Shown piece after piece: positions 15,705 through 22,813 of a stretch of 27,755 nt of DNA. The stretch's first letter is position 1, and every line of letters begins with the position of its first letter. The position numbers and the translations under genes were made by a program. Source of the stretch: Firmicutes bacterium UBA5559 (GTDB taxonomy: Bacteria; Bacillota; Clostridia; Peptostreptococcales; Anaerovoracaceae); assembly GCA_002425705.1 (NCBI GenBank), contig DIMT01000030.1:1-27755 (forward strand), written 5' to 3'. Below the pieces are notes generated by a model. It searched no databases and was not told the origin of the DNA. It saw only the letters and a program-made list of their open reading frames with translations.

Positions 15705-15733
15705 ATGATACAATTTGCTTTGACAAATAGCAA
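15705..15733 (-). promoter_or_regulatory. minus-strand promoter of the hypothetical membrane protein
   Basis: On the minus strand TTGCTA (15733-15728) and TATCAT (15710-15705) are 17 bases apart. The element overlaps the divergent tRNA promoter, whose -35 is at 15720-15725, so the two promoters probably compete. Confidence 0.45.
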
Positions 15734-15749
15734 GGATTTGTTGTATAAT
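15720..15749 (+). promoter_or_regulatory. consensus promoter of tRNA-Arg
   Basis: Perfect TTGACA (15720-15725) and perfect TATAAT (15744-15749) with an 18-base spacer, 21 bases before the mature 5' end. The -10 is enclosed by an inverted repeat, TAGCAAGG (15728-15735) and CCTTGCTA (15762-15769). Confidence 0.85.
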
Positions 15750-15770
15750 GATGTTCGTATCCCTTGCTAT

Positions 15771-15847
15771 GCGTCCATAGCTCAGCTGGATAGAGTCGCG
15801 CACTACGAATGCGAAGGTCGGGGGTTCGAATCCCTCTGGGCGCACCA
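15771..15847 (+). tRNA. tRNA-Arg (anticodon ACG)
   Basis: The cloverleaf can be drawn completely. The acceptor GCGTCCA pairs with TGGGCGC (one G-T), the D arm is GCTC/GAGT, the anticodon loop CTACGAA gives ACG, the T arm is GGGGG-TTCGAAT-CCCTC, and the discriminator A is followed by an encoded CCA (15845-15847). The anticodon stem base pair 27-43 is G-A, a mismatch. The A34 would be converted to inosine by TadA to read CGU/CGC/CGA. Copies of its 3' end recur at 15908 and 17104. Confidence 0.95.
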
Positions 15848-15883
15848 AAAAAGACAATCATCCTTGTGGTGGTTGTCTTTTTT
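15847..15883 (+). terminator. Rho-independent terminator after tRNA-Arg
   Basis: AAAAAAGACAATCATCC and GGTGGTTGTCTTTTTT pair through a long stem with one bulged T and a TTGT loop, ending in six T, starting right at the CCA end. Confidence 0.88.
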
Positions 15884-15885
15884 AC

Positions 15886-15922
15886 GCCCAAAGGGAGCAG
15901 ATGCGTAAATCCCTCTGGGCAC
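15886..15922. repeat. first partial copy of the tRNA-Arg 3' end, within a dyad
   Basis: AATCCCTCTGGGC at 15908-15920 is identical to the tRNA 3' segment at 15829-15841, preceded by ATGCG as in the tRNA (internal part missing). GCCCAAAGGGA (15886-15896) is its near-perfect inverted partner. The arrangement resembles an attachment-site remnant left by tRNA-targeted integration. Confidence 0.6.
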
Positions 15923-16048
15923 AATTAGTTAGTACCTGAGATCGTAGGTATGGCATAAAATGGCGCATTTTGTTGATTACGTAAATGGTATGGAGTATGA
16001 TAAAAGTGTAGAATTTTTTAATCGGATGGTCAAATAAGCGGGGGACTC

Positions 16049-17008
16049 ATGAAAAAATATTTGATGCCAATATTATTATGCTCATTTCTTCTACTTCAGT
16101 CTGGATGTGGGGCTTCAGATAAGGCTGAGATCCCTGGAGGAAACGTGGTACTGCAGCAGGCAATAGATCAACTTTCACAAATAAAAAGCTATGAATTAAC
16201 AATAAGAAAAGAACAAGAATCAACCATGAATGGCAAGTTAATCACATCAAAGAAGATGACCAATCAAAAGGTAGTGTTTGAGCCATTTGTCCTTTGGAGC
16301 AGGACTGATTCAACATCCACGCGAATTTATGAGGAAGGTCGAGATCGAACGCTGAGCGAAGCATATCAAATATTAAACGGGGATCAACTTGATATGTTCA
16401 TGAGATTCAGCTCCTCTGAAGAGGTTACAACTGGAAGGGAACCCGTCTTAGGCGAATGGAATAAAGTTACCACATCCAACAAAGAACAGGCTGATTGGGT
16501 TAAGGCGGCAGTCCGGAGCAATTTGGAAGCTCAGATTTACTTGCTAAGCACAAATATTGAATCATTCAAACTAGTTGAAAGCAGCGGGAATCCGGGGGAG
16601 AACCTACTAAAATATGAAGGGCATCTTGAGCAGACTACCATTCTGGAAGCCTATCAGAAGTATATTAGAGGCATGTACGTTGTGGCGGGGTTATTAAAAG
16701 AATCAAAGGAGATGACACTGGAAGATTTGAAGGTTGAAATAACCGGCGGTGAGTTCCTTGAAATCAAAGAAGGGGTCCCAAAACTTGCCTATTCTGAAAT
16801 GCCGGTACCTGTTTCCTTATGGGTGGATGAAAACACTTATGAATTAAAAAAAGTAATAATTGACGAAACTGCAGTGATGCAATCTTATATGGAAAAAGAG
16901 ATGCCTAAAATAAGCATGGATTTCAAAGAACCGGTTGTTTCAAAAGCCATACTTGTCTATGAGATAGAAAATATGGATAAAATAATTGAGATACCAATGC
17001 CGAATTAA
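16049..17008 (+). CDS. predicted lipoprotein of unknown function
   Basis: A 319-residue secreted lipoprotein: a lysine start (MKKY), a hydrophobic signal segment, and a lipobox-like LLLQSGC giving Cys20 as the lipidation site. The mature part is mostly beta-strand-like with alternating Thr, Ser, Lys and Val, including a DUF6612/LolA-like pattern (LSQIKSYELTIRKEQESTMNG; VSLWVDENTYELKKVIID near the C-terminus). This resembles small Firmicutes lipoproteins with a LolA/LppX-type fold, but the match is by eye only. GCGGGGGAC precedes the ATG. The gene is clearly more AT-rich (many AAA, ATA, TTA codons) than the rnf or fbp genes and lies between two partial copies of the tRNA-Arg end, suggesting acquisition by transfer. 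Confidence 0.75.
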   Translation: MKKYLMPILLCSFLLLQSGCGASDKAEIPGGNVVLQQAIDQLSQIKSYELTIRKEQESTMNGKLITSKKMTNQKVVFEPFVLWSRTDSTSTRIYEEGRDRTLSEAYQILNGDQLDMFMRFSSSEEVTTGREPVLGEWNKVTTSNKEQADWVKAAVRSNLEAQIYLLSTNIESFKLVESSGNPGENLLKYEGHLEQTTILEAYQKYIRGMYVVAGLLKESKEMTLEDLKVEITGGEFLEIKEGVPKLAYSEMPVPVSLWVDENTYELKKVIIDETAVMQSYMEKEMPKISMDFKEPVVSKAILVYEIENMDKIIEIPMPN

Positions 17009-17103
17009 ATTACTCTGCCACAATATATATTGGAAATAATCGGGAAATTGTATTTATCAGAAACAAGCCATACGAATTCAACCGTCTAAGTGCCTTGGCT
17101 TAA

Positions 17104-17140
17104 AATGCGAAGGTGGGAGGATTCCTTTGGGCACACCAAA
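17104..17140. repeat. second degenerate copy of the tRNA-Arg 3' half
   Basis: The copy AATGCGAAGGT-GGGAGG-ATTCCTTTGGGC-ACACCAAAA aligns with the tRNA from the anticodon stem through CCA (15809-15849), with a short deletion in the T loop and a few substitutions. It marks the far side of the lipoprotein gene and could be the distal attachment site of a lost or decayed element. Confidence 0.6.
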
Positions 17141-17201
17141 ATCATGTACATATATTACTGTAAATGATTATTGCTATGATAATAATAAGGAGAGCAAATT
17201 C

Positions 17202-17726
17202 ATGAAAACGTCATTATTTATTTATAAAAGCAGTACCGGTTTTACCAAGAAATATATAGACTGGATTTTGGAAGAAGTACCTGGAATCGCTGTCCAACTC
17301 GACTATGTTACGCGAGAGGATATTAATAATCATGATTTGATAGTTTATGGTGGAGGCATACGAGCAGGTCAAATCAGTGGGCTGAAAAAAGTACTTGGAA
17401 AAATAGACCCAAGGGTTAAGCCGTTGATTGTTTTTGCAACAGGCGCAGCGCCAAGAACAGAAAACATCGTCAGACAGATCACTGAAAAAAACTTTACCAA
17501 CCGGAATAAACCCGCAGATTTTTTCTATTTAGAAAGTGGCCTGAACTATGAAAGGATGGGCGTTTTTAGCAAGATGATGATGAATGCCTATCGTAAAATC
17601 CTCGCTAAAAAGAAAAACAAATCGGACGTTGAAAATGGAGTTAACCAAGCCCTTTTGCGTTCATATGACCATTGTAAAAAGGAAAACATCGAACCTCTCG
17701 TTTTAAAATTAAAAACACTTCTCTAA
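17202..17726 (+). CDS. flavodoxin-domain protein
   Basis: A 174-residue protein with a flavodoxin-like fold resembling the menaquinone-dependent protoporphyrinogen IX dehydrogenase (HemG)/flavodoxin domain family. The FMN phosphate-binding loop is YKSSTGFTKKY at residues 8-18, and the flavin-contacting YGGGIRAGQISG near residue 48 and the FATGAAP segment near residue 84 fit. The ATG at 17202 follows AAGGAGAG (17187-17194) at a good distance; the longer frame from TTG at 17127 begins inside the tRNA-derived repeat and is not credible. Base composition is AT-rich like the preceding lipoprotein gene. A terminator-like hairpin follows. Whether it acts on haem precursors or as a general electron carrier cannot be told. 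Confidence 0.8.
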   Translation: MKTSLFIYKSSTGFTKKYIDWILEEVPGIAVQLDYVTREDINNHDLIVYGGGIRAGQISGLKKVLGKIDPRVKPLIVFATGAAPRTENIVRQITEKNFTNRNKPADFFYLESGLNYERMGVFSKMMMNAYRKILAKKKNKSDVENGVNQALLRSYDHCKKENIEPLVLKLKTLL

Positions 17727-17753
17727 ATGTATTATAGGTATATACGTTGCAGT

Positions 17754-17810
17754 TGGTTTCACAAAAAAAGCCCTTAAAATGGCCATTTTTCAAATGAAAC
17801 CAGGTTTTTT
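17754..17810 (+). terminator. terminator-like nested hairpin after the flavodoxin gene
   Basis: TGGTTTCA (17754-17761) pairs with TGAAACCA (17795-17802), followed by GG and six T. Inside the loop lies a second perfect palindrome, AAAATGGCCATTTT (17776-17789). Confidence 0.65.
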
Positions 17811-17926
17811 GGAACTGGAATTGGGGTATTTTTAAAAAGGACCACAACATATTGTAGAAGTCGAAAAAAATATTGAAATTTGAACGTTTTTTGGCAGAAA
17901 AATCAGGAAATTTGTCTGTTTAAGTC
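17811..17926. other. gene-free spacer before the GH3 operon promoter
   Basis: AT-rich spacer (part of the 270-base gap 17727-17996) with no ORF with a ribosome binding site on either strand and no recognisable riboswitch; only the terminator hairpin before it and the promoter at 17927 are seen. Confidence 0.5.
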
Positions 17927-17955
17927 TTGACGGGGGGAAAAGAAAAGAATAGAAT
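17927..17955 (+). promoter_or_regulatory. sigma-A promoter of the methyltransferase-GH3-HD-GYP operon
   Basis: TTGACG (17927-17932) and TAGAAT (17950-17955) with a 17-base spacer, about 40 bases upstream of the first start codon. Confidence 0.7.
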
Positions 17956-17996
17956 GATTCATAATACCATTAATTGTAAGAAAAAGGTGGAAAACC

Positions 17997-18569
17997 ATGG
18001 GATATTATGTCATTGGCGGCATTGGCTTCCTGTTCTTTGTCTTGTATGACTGGAACCAGGCCGGACGGAATTTCACCTATCTGAAACCGCTTTTTGGTCT
18101 CGGCTGTTTATTGATTGCTGCCGCTACTGTCGGATTATGGGTTTCCGAACCATTTGATCGATTTGAACTGCCGCTGTTATTGCAGTTGGTATTCTGGATA
18201 TTGACATTCATGAGTGGTGGACTGTTAGTTTATACCTTATTTTTCGCCGTTCCTTTCAAGCAAGCCTACATCGAAGGGAGCCGGCAGGAAATCATGACGG
18301 AAGGCGTTTATGCCCTGTGTCGTCATCCGGGAGTATGGTTTCTTTTCTTTCTGTATGTTTTCTCCGGTCTGGCCGGAGGCAGAGCCAGCATCTTAATTGC
18401 CGGCGTCCTGTTCTCTTTGATGAACCTGATTTATGTATTCCTTCAGGACCGTCATTTTTTCCCAAAGATTTTTTCCGGCTATGCTGCCTATCAGCAGAGG
18501 ACCGGGTTCCTTATTCCCACCCCAAAAAGCATCAAGCAGTGCATCCGCTATTATCAGAAGCGAAGTTAG
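17997..18569 (+). CDS. ICMT/PEMT-like integral membrane methyltransferase
   Basis: A 190-residue protein with about five membrane segments (starting YVIGGIGFLFFVLYDW) and the signature of the isoprenylcysteine carboxyl methyltransferase / phospholipid methyltransferase group: EGVYALCRHPGVWFLF near residue 101 (the RHP motif), followed by a membrane segment and a C-terminal FLQDRHFFPKIFSGYAAYQQR, which is the typical ..E..L...G..Y..Y pattern with Asp/Arg variation. Members of this group methylate carboxyl or head groups of membrane-bound substrates with SAM; the bacterial substrate is unknown. AAAGGTGG is placed 7 bases before the ATG. The next gene starts 22 bases after the stop, so it is the first gene of a three-gene operon. 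Confidence 0.72.
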   Translation: MGYYVIGGIGFLFFVLYDWNQAGRNFTYLKPLFGLGCLLIAAATVGLWVSEPFDRFELPLLLQLVFWILTFMSGGLLVYTLFFAVPFKQAYIEGSRQEIMTEGVYALCRHPGVWFLFFLYVFSGLAGGRASILIAGVLFSLMNLIYVFLQDRHFFPKIFSGYAAYQQRTGFLIPTPKSIKQCIRYYQKRS

Positions 18570-18591
18570 GATTGAAGGGAAGGTGCAAAGA

Positions 18592-20229
18592 TTGAATTAC
18601 GGCGAAAAGATTCAGAAAAAGCAATTCCGTGAAATCTGGGGCGAGTATTGTAATTTTTTGGACCTCTCCATTGATGAATATATGACCATCCAGCGCCGAT
18701 TGATGCAGGAACAGATTCAGCTTTGGTCTCCAAGCGGAATCGGCCGGAAATTTCTGGATCATACTCCGGAATCCATTGAGGATTTTCGAAACGCCATGCC
18801 CTTGACTACTTATGAAGATTATGCAGACATTCTGCTTGGGAAAAAAGAAGAAATGATGCCCATGCAGCCGGTTCTTTGGCTGCAGACTACTTGGGAAGGG
18901 GGAAAGCATCCTCTGAAAGTGGCACCCTACACTCAGGGCATGCTGGATACCTTCCGGGGAAACTTGATGAGCGTATCCACCCTGTCATCTGTTGACGAAC
19001 ATCAAAAGACTACACTCCGAAACGGGGACCGGGTTCTTTTCGGGCTGGCTCCCTTACCCTTCGTAACAGGGCTTTTCCCCTTGGTTTTTGAAGAGGAGAT
19101 CGATTTTCGCTTTCTTCCTCCAGTGAAAGAAGCCAATAAAATGTCCTTTGGGGAAAGAAACCGGAAGGGCTTTTCCATGGGAATGGAAAAGGGGATCGAT
19201 GTATTTTTCGGTCTCAGCAGCGTCATTCATTACATCACTGTAAACTTTGCCAATATGTTGAAAAGCGGATCCTCCCAGGGTAAGCTATCCAAAATTGCTA
19301 AGATGTCCCCTACTATGATTTTCCGATTCCTTTGTGCCGGTTACCGGGCCAAGAAGGAAGGCAGAGATATTCTTCCCCGGGACTTGTTTCAGCTGAAGGC
19401 CTTGGTCTGTGCCGGGACGGATACCGGATCCTACAAAGCATCGCTGAAAGAAGCCTGGGGGGTCAATCCCCTGGAAATCTTTGCAGGGACAGAAGTTTCC
19501 ATCGTCGGAACAGAGACCCAGTCCAGAAACGGCATGGTTTTCTTTCCGGATAATTGTTTTTATGAGTTTATTCCGGAGGAAGATATCCGCCAGGAGCGAG
19601 AGGACCCTTCCTTCCAGCCCAGAACATTTCTCATGGATGAACTGGTTGCCAATCACAACTATGAACTGGCAGTGACCGTCTTCAAAGGCGGTGCCTTTGC
19701 CCGGTATCGTGTAGGGGATATGTTCCGCTGCATCAGTGCTGCAGGGGATAGTACTACTTCGTTGCCCCTCTTAGTCTATATCGACCGGGTATCGGATGTT
19801 ATCGACATCGCCGGTTTTACGAGAATCACCGAAAGATCCATCGAAGATGTGATCCGGCTGTCCGGTATCGCCATCCGTCACTGGATTGCCAAGAAAGAAT
19901 ATGACTCAGAGAGAAGGCCTTTTCTTCATCTCTATATTGAAATGGAACCGGAAAATCTTCACCTGATGGCAATAGGCAGACAGCTGATTAAGGAGCACCT
20001 GGAAGTCTATTTCAAGTATTTTGACGCGGATTATAACGATCTGAAGAAGATGCTGGGCATCGAGCCCCTTCAGATTGATATCTTAAAATGTGGAACGGTA
20101 GAGGGATTCTATGAAACCACGGGTAAGTTCACCCGGCGGATGAATCCTTCTGAATTCGATCTCCATGATCTTTTGGAGTTCGATACCTACAGAGCAAGTG
20201 TCTCAGACAGGGAGGGCTTCCATGAATAG
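18592..20229 (+). CDS. GH3-family acyl-acid amido synthetase homologue
   Basis: A 545-residue member of the GH3 family (auxin-responsive GH3 of plants; ANL adenylating superfamily), which in plants activates carboxylic acids as acyl-AMP and joins them to amino acids. Visible GH3 landmarks are the adenylate-binding region EIFAGTEVSIVGTE near residue 302, the FFPDNCFYEFIPEED strand motif near residue 321, and the hinge-proximal VFKGGAFARYRVGDMFRC near residue 363; a C-terminal lobe follows with DVIDIAGFTRITER. The start TTG at 18592 follows GAAGGGAAGGTG at a good distance; an upstream in-frame start at 18433 overlaps the methyltransferase gene. The stop region overlaps the next gene start by 8 bases. 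The bacterial substrate is unknown. Confidence 0.82.
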   Translation: MNYGEKIQKKQFREIWGEYCNFLDLSIDEYMTIQRRLMQEQIQLWSPSGIGRKFLDHTPESIEDFRNAMPLTTYEDYADILLGKKEEMMPMQPVLWLQTTWEGGKHPLKVAPYTQGMLDTFRGNLMSVSTLSSVDEHQKTTLRNGDRVLFGLAPLPFVTGLFPLVFEEEIDFRFLPPVKEANKMSFGERNRKGFSMGMEKGIDVFFGLSSVIHYITVNFANMLKSGSSQGKLSKIAKMSPTMIFRFLCAGYRAKKEGRDILPRDLFQLKALVCAGTDTGSYKASLKEAWGVNPLEIFAGTEVSIVGTETQSRNGMVFFPDNCFYEFIPEEDIRQEREDPSFQPRTFLMDELVANHNYELAVTVFKGGAFARYRVGDMFRCISAAGDSTTSLPLLVYIDRVSDVIDIAGFTRITERSIEDVIRLSGIAIRHWIAKKEYDSERRPFLHLYIEMEPENLHLMAIGRQLIKEHLEVYFKYFDADYNDLKKMLGIEPLQIDILKCGTVEGFYETTGKFTRRMNPSEFDLHDLLEFDTYRASVSDREGFHE

Positions 20230-22762
20230 CGCGATTCCGTTTATCTGGGTCCCTATTTTAGCGGTAAGCTGCTATGGTCTCCTGATCATTGCGCTGCTTT
20301 CTGCTGAAAAAAATAAGGTAATCCGCTCCTTCATCTACCTGCTGTTCTGCTTCCTGGCATGGACTGGCGGGTCTATGCTGATGCGGCTCCAGATGTTCCC
20401 GGGGTACGAATTCTGGTACGAGGTTTCCATACTTGCCCTATTTGCAGCACCATTCCTGGTGTATAACTTCCTTTATATGTTCATTGGAGCCCGGGGCAAC
20501 TTTATTCGCAGCATTCTTCTAGCCGCGACTACGGTTATGCTGGTTCTGACTCATTTTGAAATCTTCCTGAAAGTACCGGAGCTGGTAACGCTGCCAGGAG
20601 GAAAACAGGCCTTTATCTATGAAACTACCTGGATGATCGCCATTCCGACTTTAATCATTATCGTGATTCTTGCCACAGGAGTCATGATGGTTGTGACAAG
20701 CATTAAAAAACTGGAAGTTCCCCTCAGCAGTCTGATGCCGATCTTTTGTGGATTACCGGTCTTAGTGGTAGGCAACGTTGCTTCCGTCATCCCTGGGAAT
20801 CTATTTCCTTTTGATACTCTTTCCGGTATCATCAATGCATTATTTATGTTCTATGCCCTTTACCGAAACCGGCTCTTCCGCATGACCTTGCTGGTTTCCA
20901 GAGCGGTAGTCCTGACAGAGGCGATGATACTGGGTACTATCGTCGGGGTCTATCAGGTCAACCGGATGGAAGACATCCTGCAGCATTACTTCCCCCAATT
21001 CCGAGAATACTATACGTTGGTCATTGCGGTTCTGTTTGCTCTGTTCATTATCCTCAGTTATCGAATTCTGAACCGATTCTTAAACAGCATGTTCCTGAAG
21101 GTGGAACAGCTCCAGAGTCAGCGGCTGAAGCAGTTCAGCGTAGGGGTATCTCAAAGCATCGACTTGAATGAGATCACCCGCTTGCTGATGACCTTTATCA
21201 CCGACTCCCTTGGGGTTCAGAAGGTTTACGTATGCCTCAACAACAAGGAAGACAAAGCATTCTCAGTAACGGAGATTTCGAATCCCCTGGAGTCAAAAAA
21301 CTTTAACATCGCCTGGGATCATCCCTGCGTGGTGTGGATGAAACAGAATAAAAACTGTCTGATCTGGAAGGAATTTAAGAAGACCGCCCCCTATAAATCC
21401 CTCCACGACGGAGAAAAGCAATTGTTCAGCCGACTGGGAATCACCTGTCTTGTACCTTTGATTTCCGGAGAGGACATGATTGGCCTGGTCTTGCTGGGAG
21501 AACGACAGAAGTCTGATGTGTATTCCTACGACGACATTACCCTGCTGGAATCGGCACAGGCTATCGCTTCTGTTGCGGTCAATAATGCAAGCCTCTATGA
21601 AAAGGCCAGAAAGGATGCGGATACCGATTCCCTGACCGGTGTTCTGAACAGGAAAGCCTTCATTGAAACTCTGGAAAAGGAAGTGGAACGGTGCCGGAAT
21701 ACCTCCCTGACCTTGCTACTTCTGAACCTGGATAACTTCAAGCTTTTCAACCAGCTTTACGGGTCCCTGAAAGGGGACATGGCTCTGAAAAATGTAGCCG
21801 AGATCATCGAGTGCACTGCGGGAAGAGGGGCAACCATCGGTCGTTACGGGGGAAAAGAGTTTGCGATCTGTCTGCCGGATTACGATATCAGAAAAGCCGT
21901 CCTTCTGGCTGAAAATCTTCAATTACAGGTCCGTCGAATGGGCGGGGTGGCCAGCGGTATCACTCTTAAGACTCTGACCATGAGCGGAGGAATCTGTTCC
22001 ATGCCTTTTGGAGCCTCTACCCTGAAAGAGCTGCTGGAAAATGCCGACATGGCGGTTTACAACGCTAAGAGAAGCGGTAAGGATAAGATTTGTGTCTATA
22101 CTGCCGGCTCCCAGGTGGTTTCTGAGAACGAAAACCCCTATCCCAGCATCACCGCTGGCGGATACAAGGATTATGCTGCAACCATTTATGCCTTGACCGC
22201 AGCCATCGATGCCAAGGATCACTATACCTTTAACCACAGTCAGAACGTGGAATCCTATGCCACCGAACTGGCCAAAGCAGCCGGGATTAATCCGGACCAT
22301 ATCCAGATCATTCGGGAAGCGGCCTTGCTGCATGACATCGGCAAGATTGCCATACCAGAGCATCTTCTCTCCAAGCAGGGAAAACTGACCCCAGAAGAAT
22401 ATGACATTCTCAAGTCCCATGTGGAGCATTCCATCTCCATCATCCGTCACCTGCCCAGCTTGGATTACGTGATACCCAGTGTGGTTGCCCATCACGAGCG
22501 GTGGGATGGAAGGGGATATCCCAGGGGAATCAATCGAAATGAAATTCCTATCGGGGGCAGATGTCTTGCCATCGCCGATTCCTTCGATGCCATGATTTCC
22601 GAACGTTCCTACAAGCCAGCCTTTACCACCGAGTTCGCCTGTAATGAAATACTGGCCCAGGCAGCTAAACAGTTTGATCCTCAGTTGGCGGTCCTCTTCG
22701 TCAATATGGTGCGGGATAAAGCCATTGCCGTCAACGGCGGTCAAGAACAAAGCCGATATTAA
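20222..22762 (+). CDS. membrane sensor with GAF, degenerate GGDEF and HD-GYP domains
   Basis: An 846-residue c-di-GMP signalling protein. Residues 1-300 hold about eight hydrophobic segments like a 7TM sensor; residues about 305-455 look like a GAF domain; about 467-625 a GGDEF domain; about 650-835 an HD-GYP domain. The HD-GYP part is intact (HDIGK at 704-708, HHERWDGRGYP ending at residue 767), so phosphodiesterase activity is likely. The GGDEF part is damaged at both metal-binding positions: the first Asp is Asn502 (NLDNFK), and the third position of the signature is Lys545 (GGKEF). It probably cannot make c-di-GMP but may still bind GTP. The ATG at 20222 follows GGGAGGG and overlaps the GH3 stop; a start at 20165 is less likely. 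Confidence 0.9.
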   Translation: MNSAIPFIWVPILAVSCYGLLIIALLSAEKNKVIRSFIYLLFCFLAWTGGSMLMRLQMFPGYEFWYEVSILALFAAPFLVYNFLYMFIGARGNFIRSILLAATTVMLVLTHFEIFLKVPELVTLPGGKQAFIYETTWMIAIPTLIIIVILATGVMMVVTSIKKLEVPLSSLMPIFCGLPVLVVGNVASVIPGNLFPFDTLSGIINALFMFYALYRNRLFRMTLLVSRAVVLTEAMILGTIVGVYQVNRMEDILQHYFPQFREYYTLVIAVLFALFIILSYRILNRFLNSMFLKVEQLQSQRLKQFSVGVSQSIDLNEITRLLMTFITDSLGVQKVYVCLNNKEDKAFSVTEISNPLESKNFNIAWDHPCVVWMKQNKNCLIWKEFKKTAPYKSLHDGEKQLFSRLGITCLVPLISGEDMIGLVLLGERQKSDVYSYDDITLLESAQAIASVAVNNASLYEKARKDADTDSLTGVLNRKAFIETLEKEVERCRNTSLTLLLLNLDNFKLFNQLYGSLKGDMALKNVAEIIECTAGRGATIGRYGGKEFAICLPDYDIRKAVLLAENLQLQVRRMGGVASGITLKTLTMSGGICSMPFGASTLKELLENADMAVYNAKRSGKDKICVYTAGSQVVSENENPYPSITAGGYKDYAATIYALTAAIDAKDHYTFNHSQNVESYATELAKAAGINPDHIQIIREAALLHDIGKIAIPEHLLSKQGKLTPEEYDILKSHVEHSISIIRHLPSLDYVIPSVVAHHERWDGRGYPRGINRNEIPIGGRCLAIADSFDAMISERSYKPAFTTEFACNEILAQAAKQFDPQLAVLFVNMVRDKAIAVNGGQEQSRY

Positions 22763-22763
22763 A

Positions 22764-22813
22764 AGAACCTCCGGCATCAGTCTTCCTGATGGCCGGAGGT
22801 CTTTGTTTTTTTT
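22764..22813 (+). terminator. strong Rho-independent terminator after the HD-GYP gene
   Basis: ACCTCCGGCATCAG (22767-22780) pairs with CTGATGGCCGGAGGT (22786-22800), with a single extra base, followed by a T-rich run. Its 3' part overlaps the last codons of the convergent minus-strand gene ending at 22777. Confidence 0.9.

Noticed and set aside
15886..15920. Second terminator after tRNA-Arg
   Set aside because: The dyad GCCCAAAGGGA/TCCCTCTGGGC has no T-run; it is better explained as part of the tRNA-end duplication.
15960..16037. 25-codon frame (MAHFVDYVNGMEYDK...) between tRNA-Arg and the lipoprotein
   Set aside because: No convincing ribosome site and no recognised family; could be a gene fragment from a former insertion, but cannot be supported as a gene.
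17127..17201. N-terminal extension of the flavodoxin gene
   Set aside because: The TTG start lies within the degenerate tRNA repeat; a good ribosome site precedes the ATG at 17202, and the flavodoxin fold begins there.
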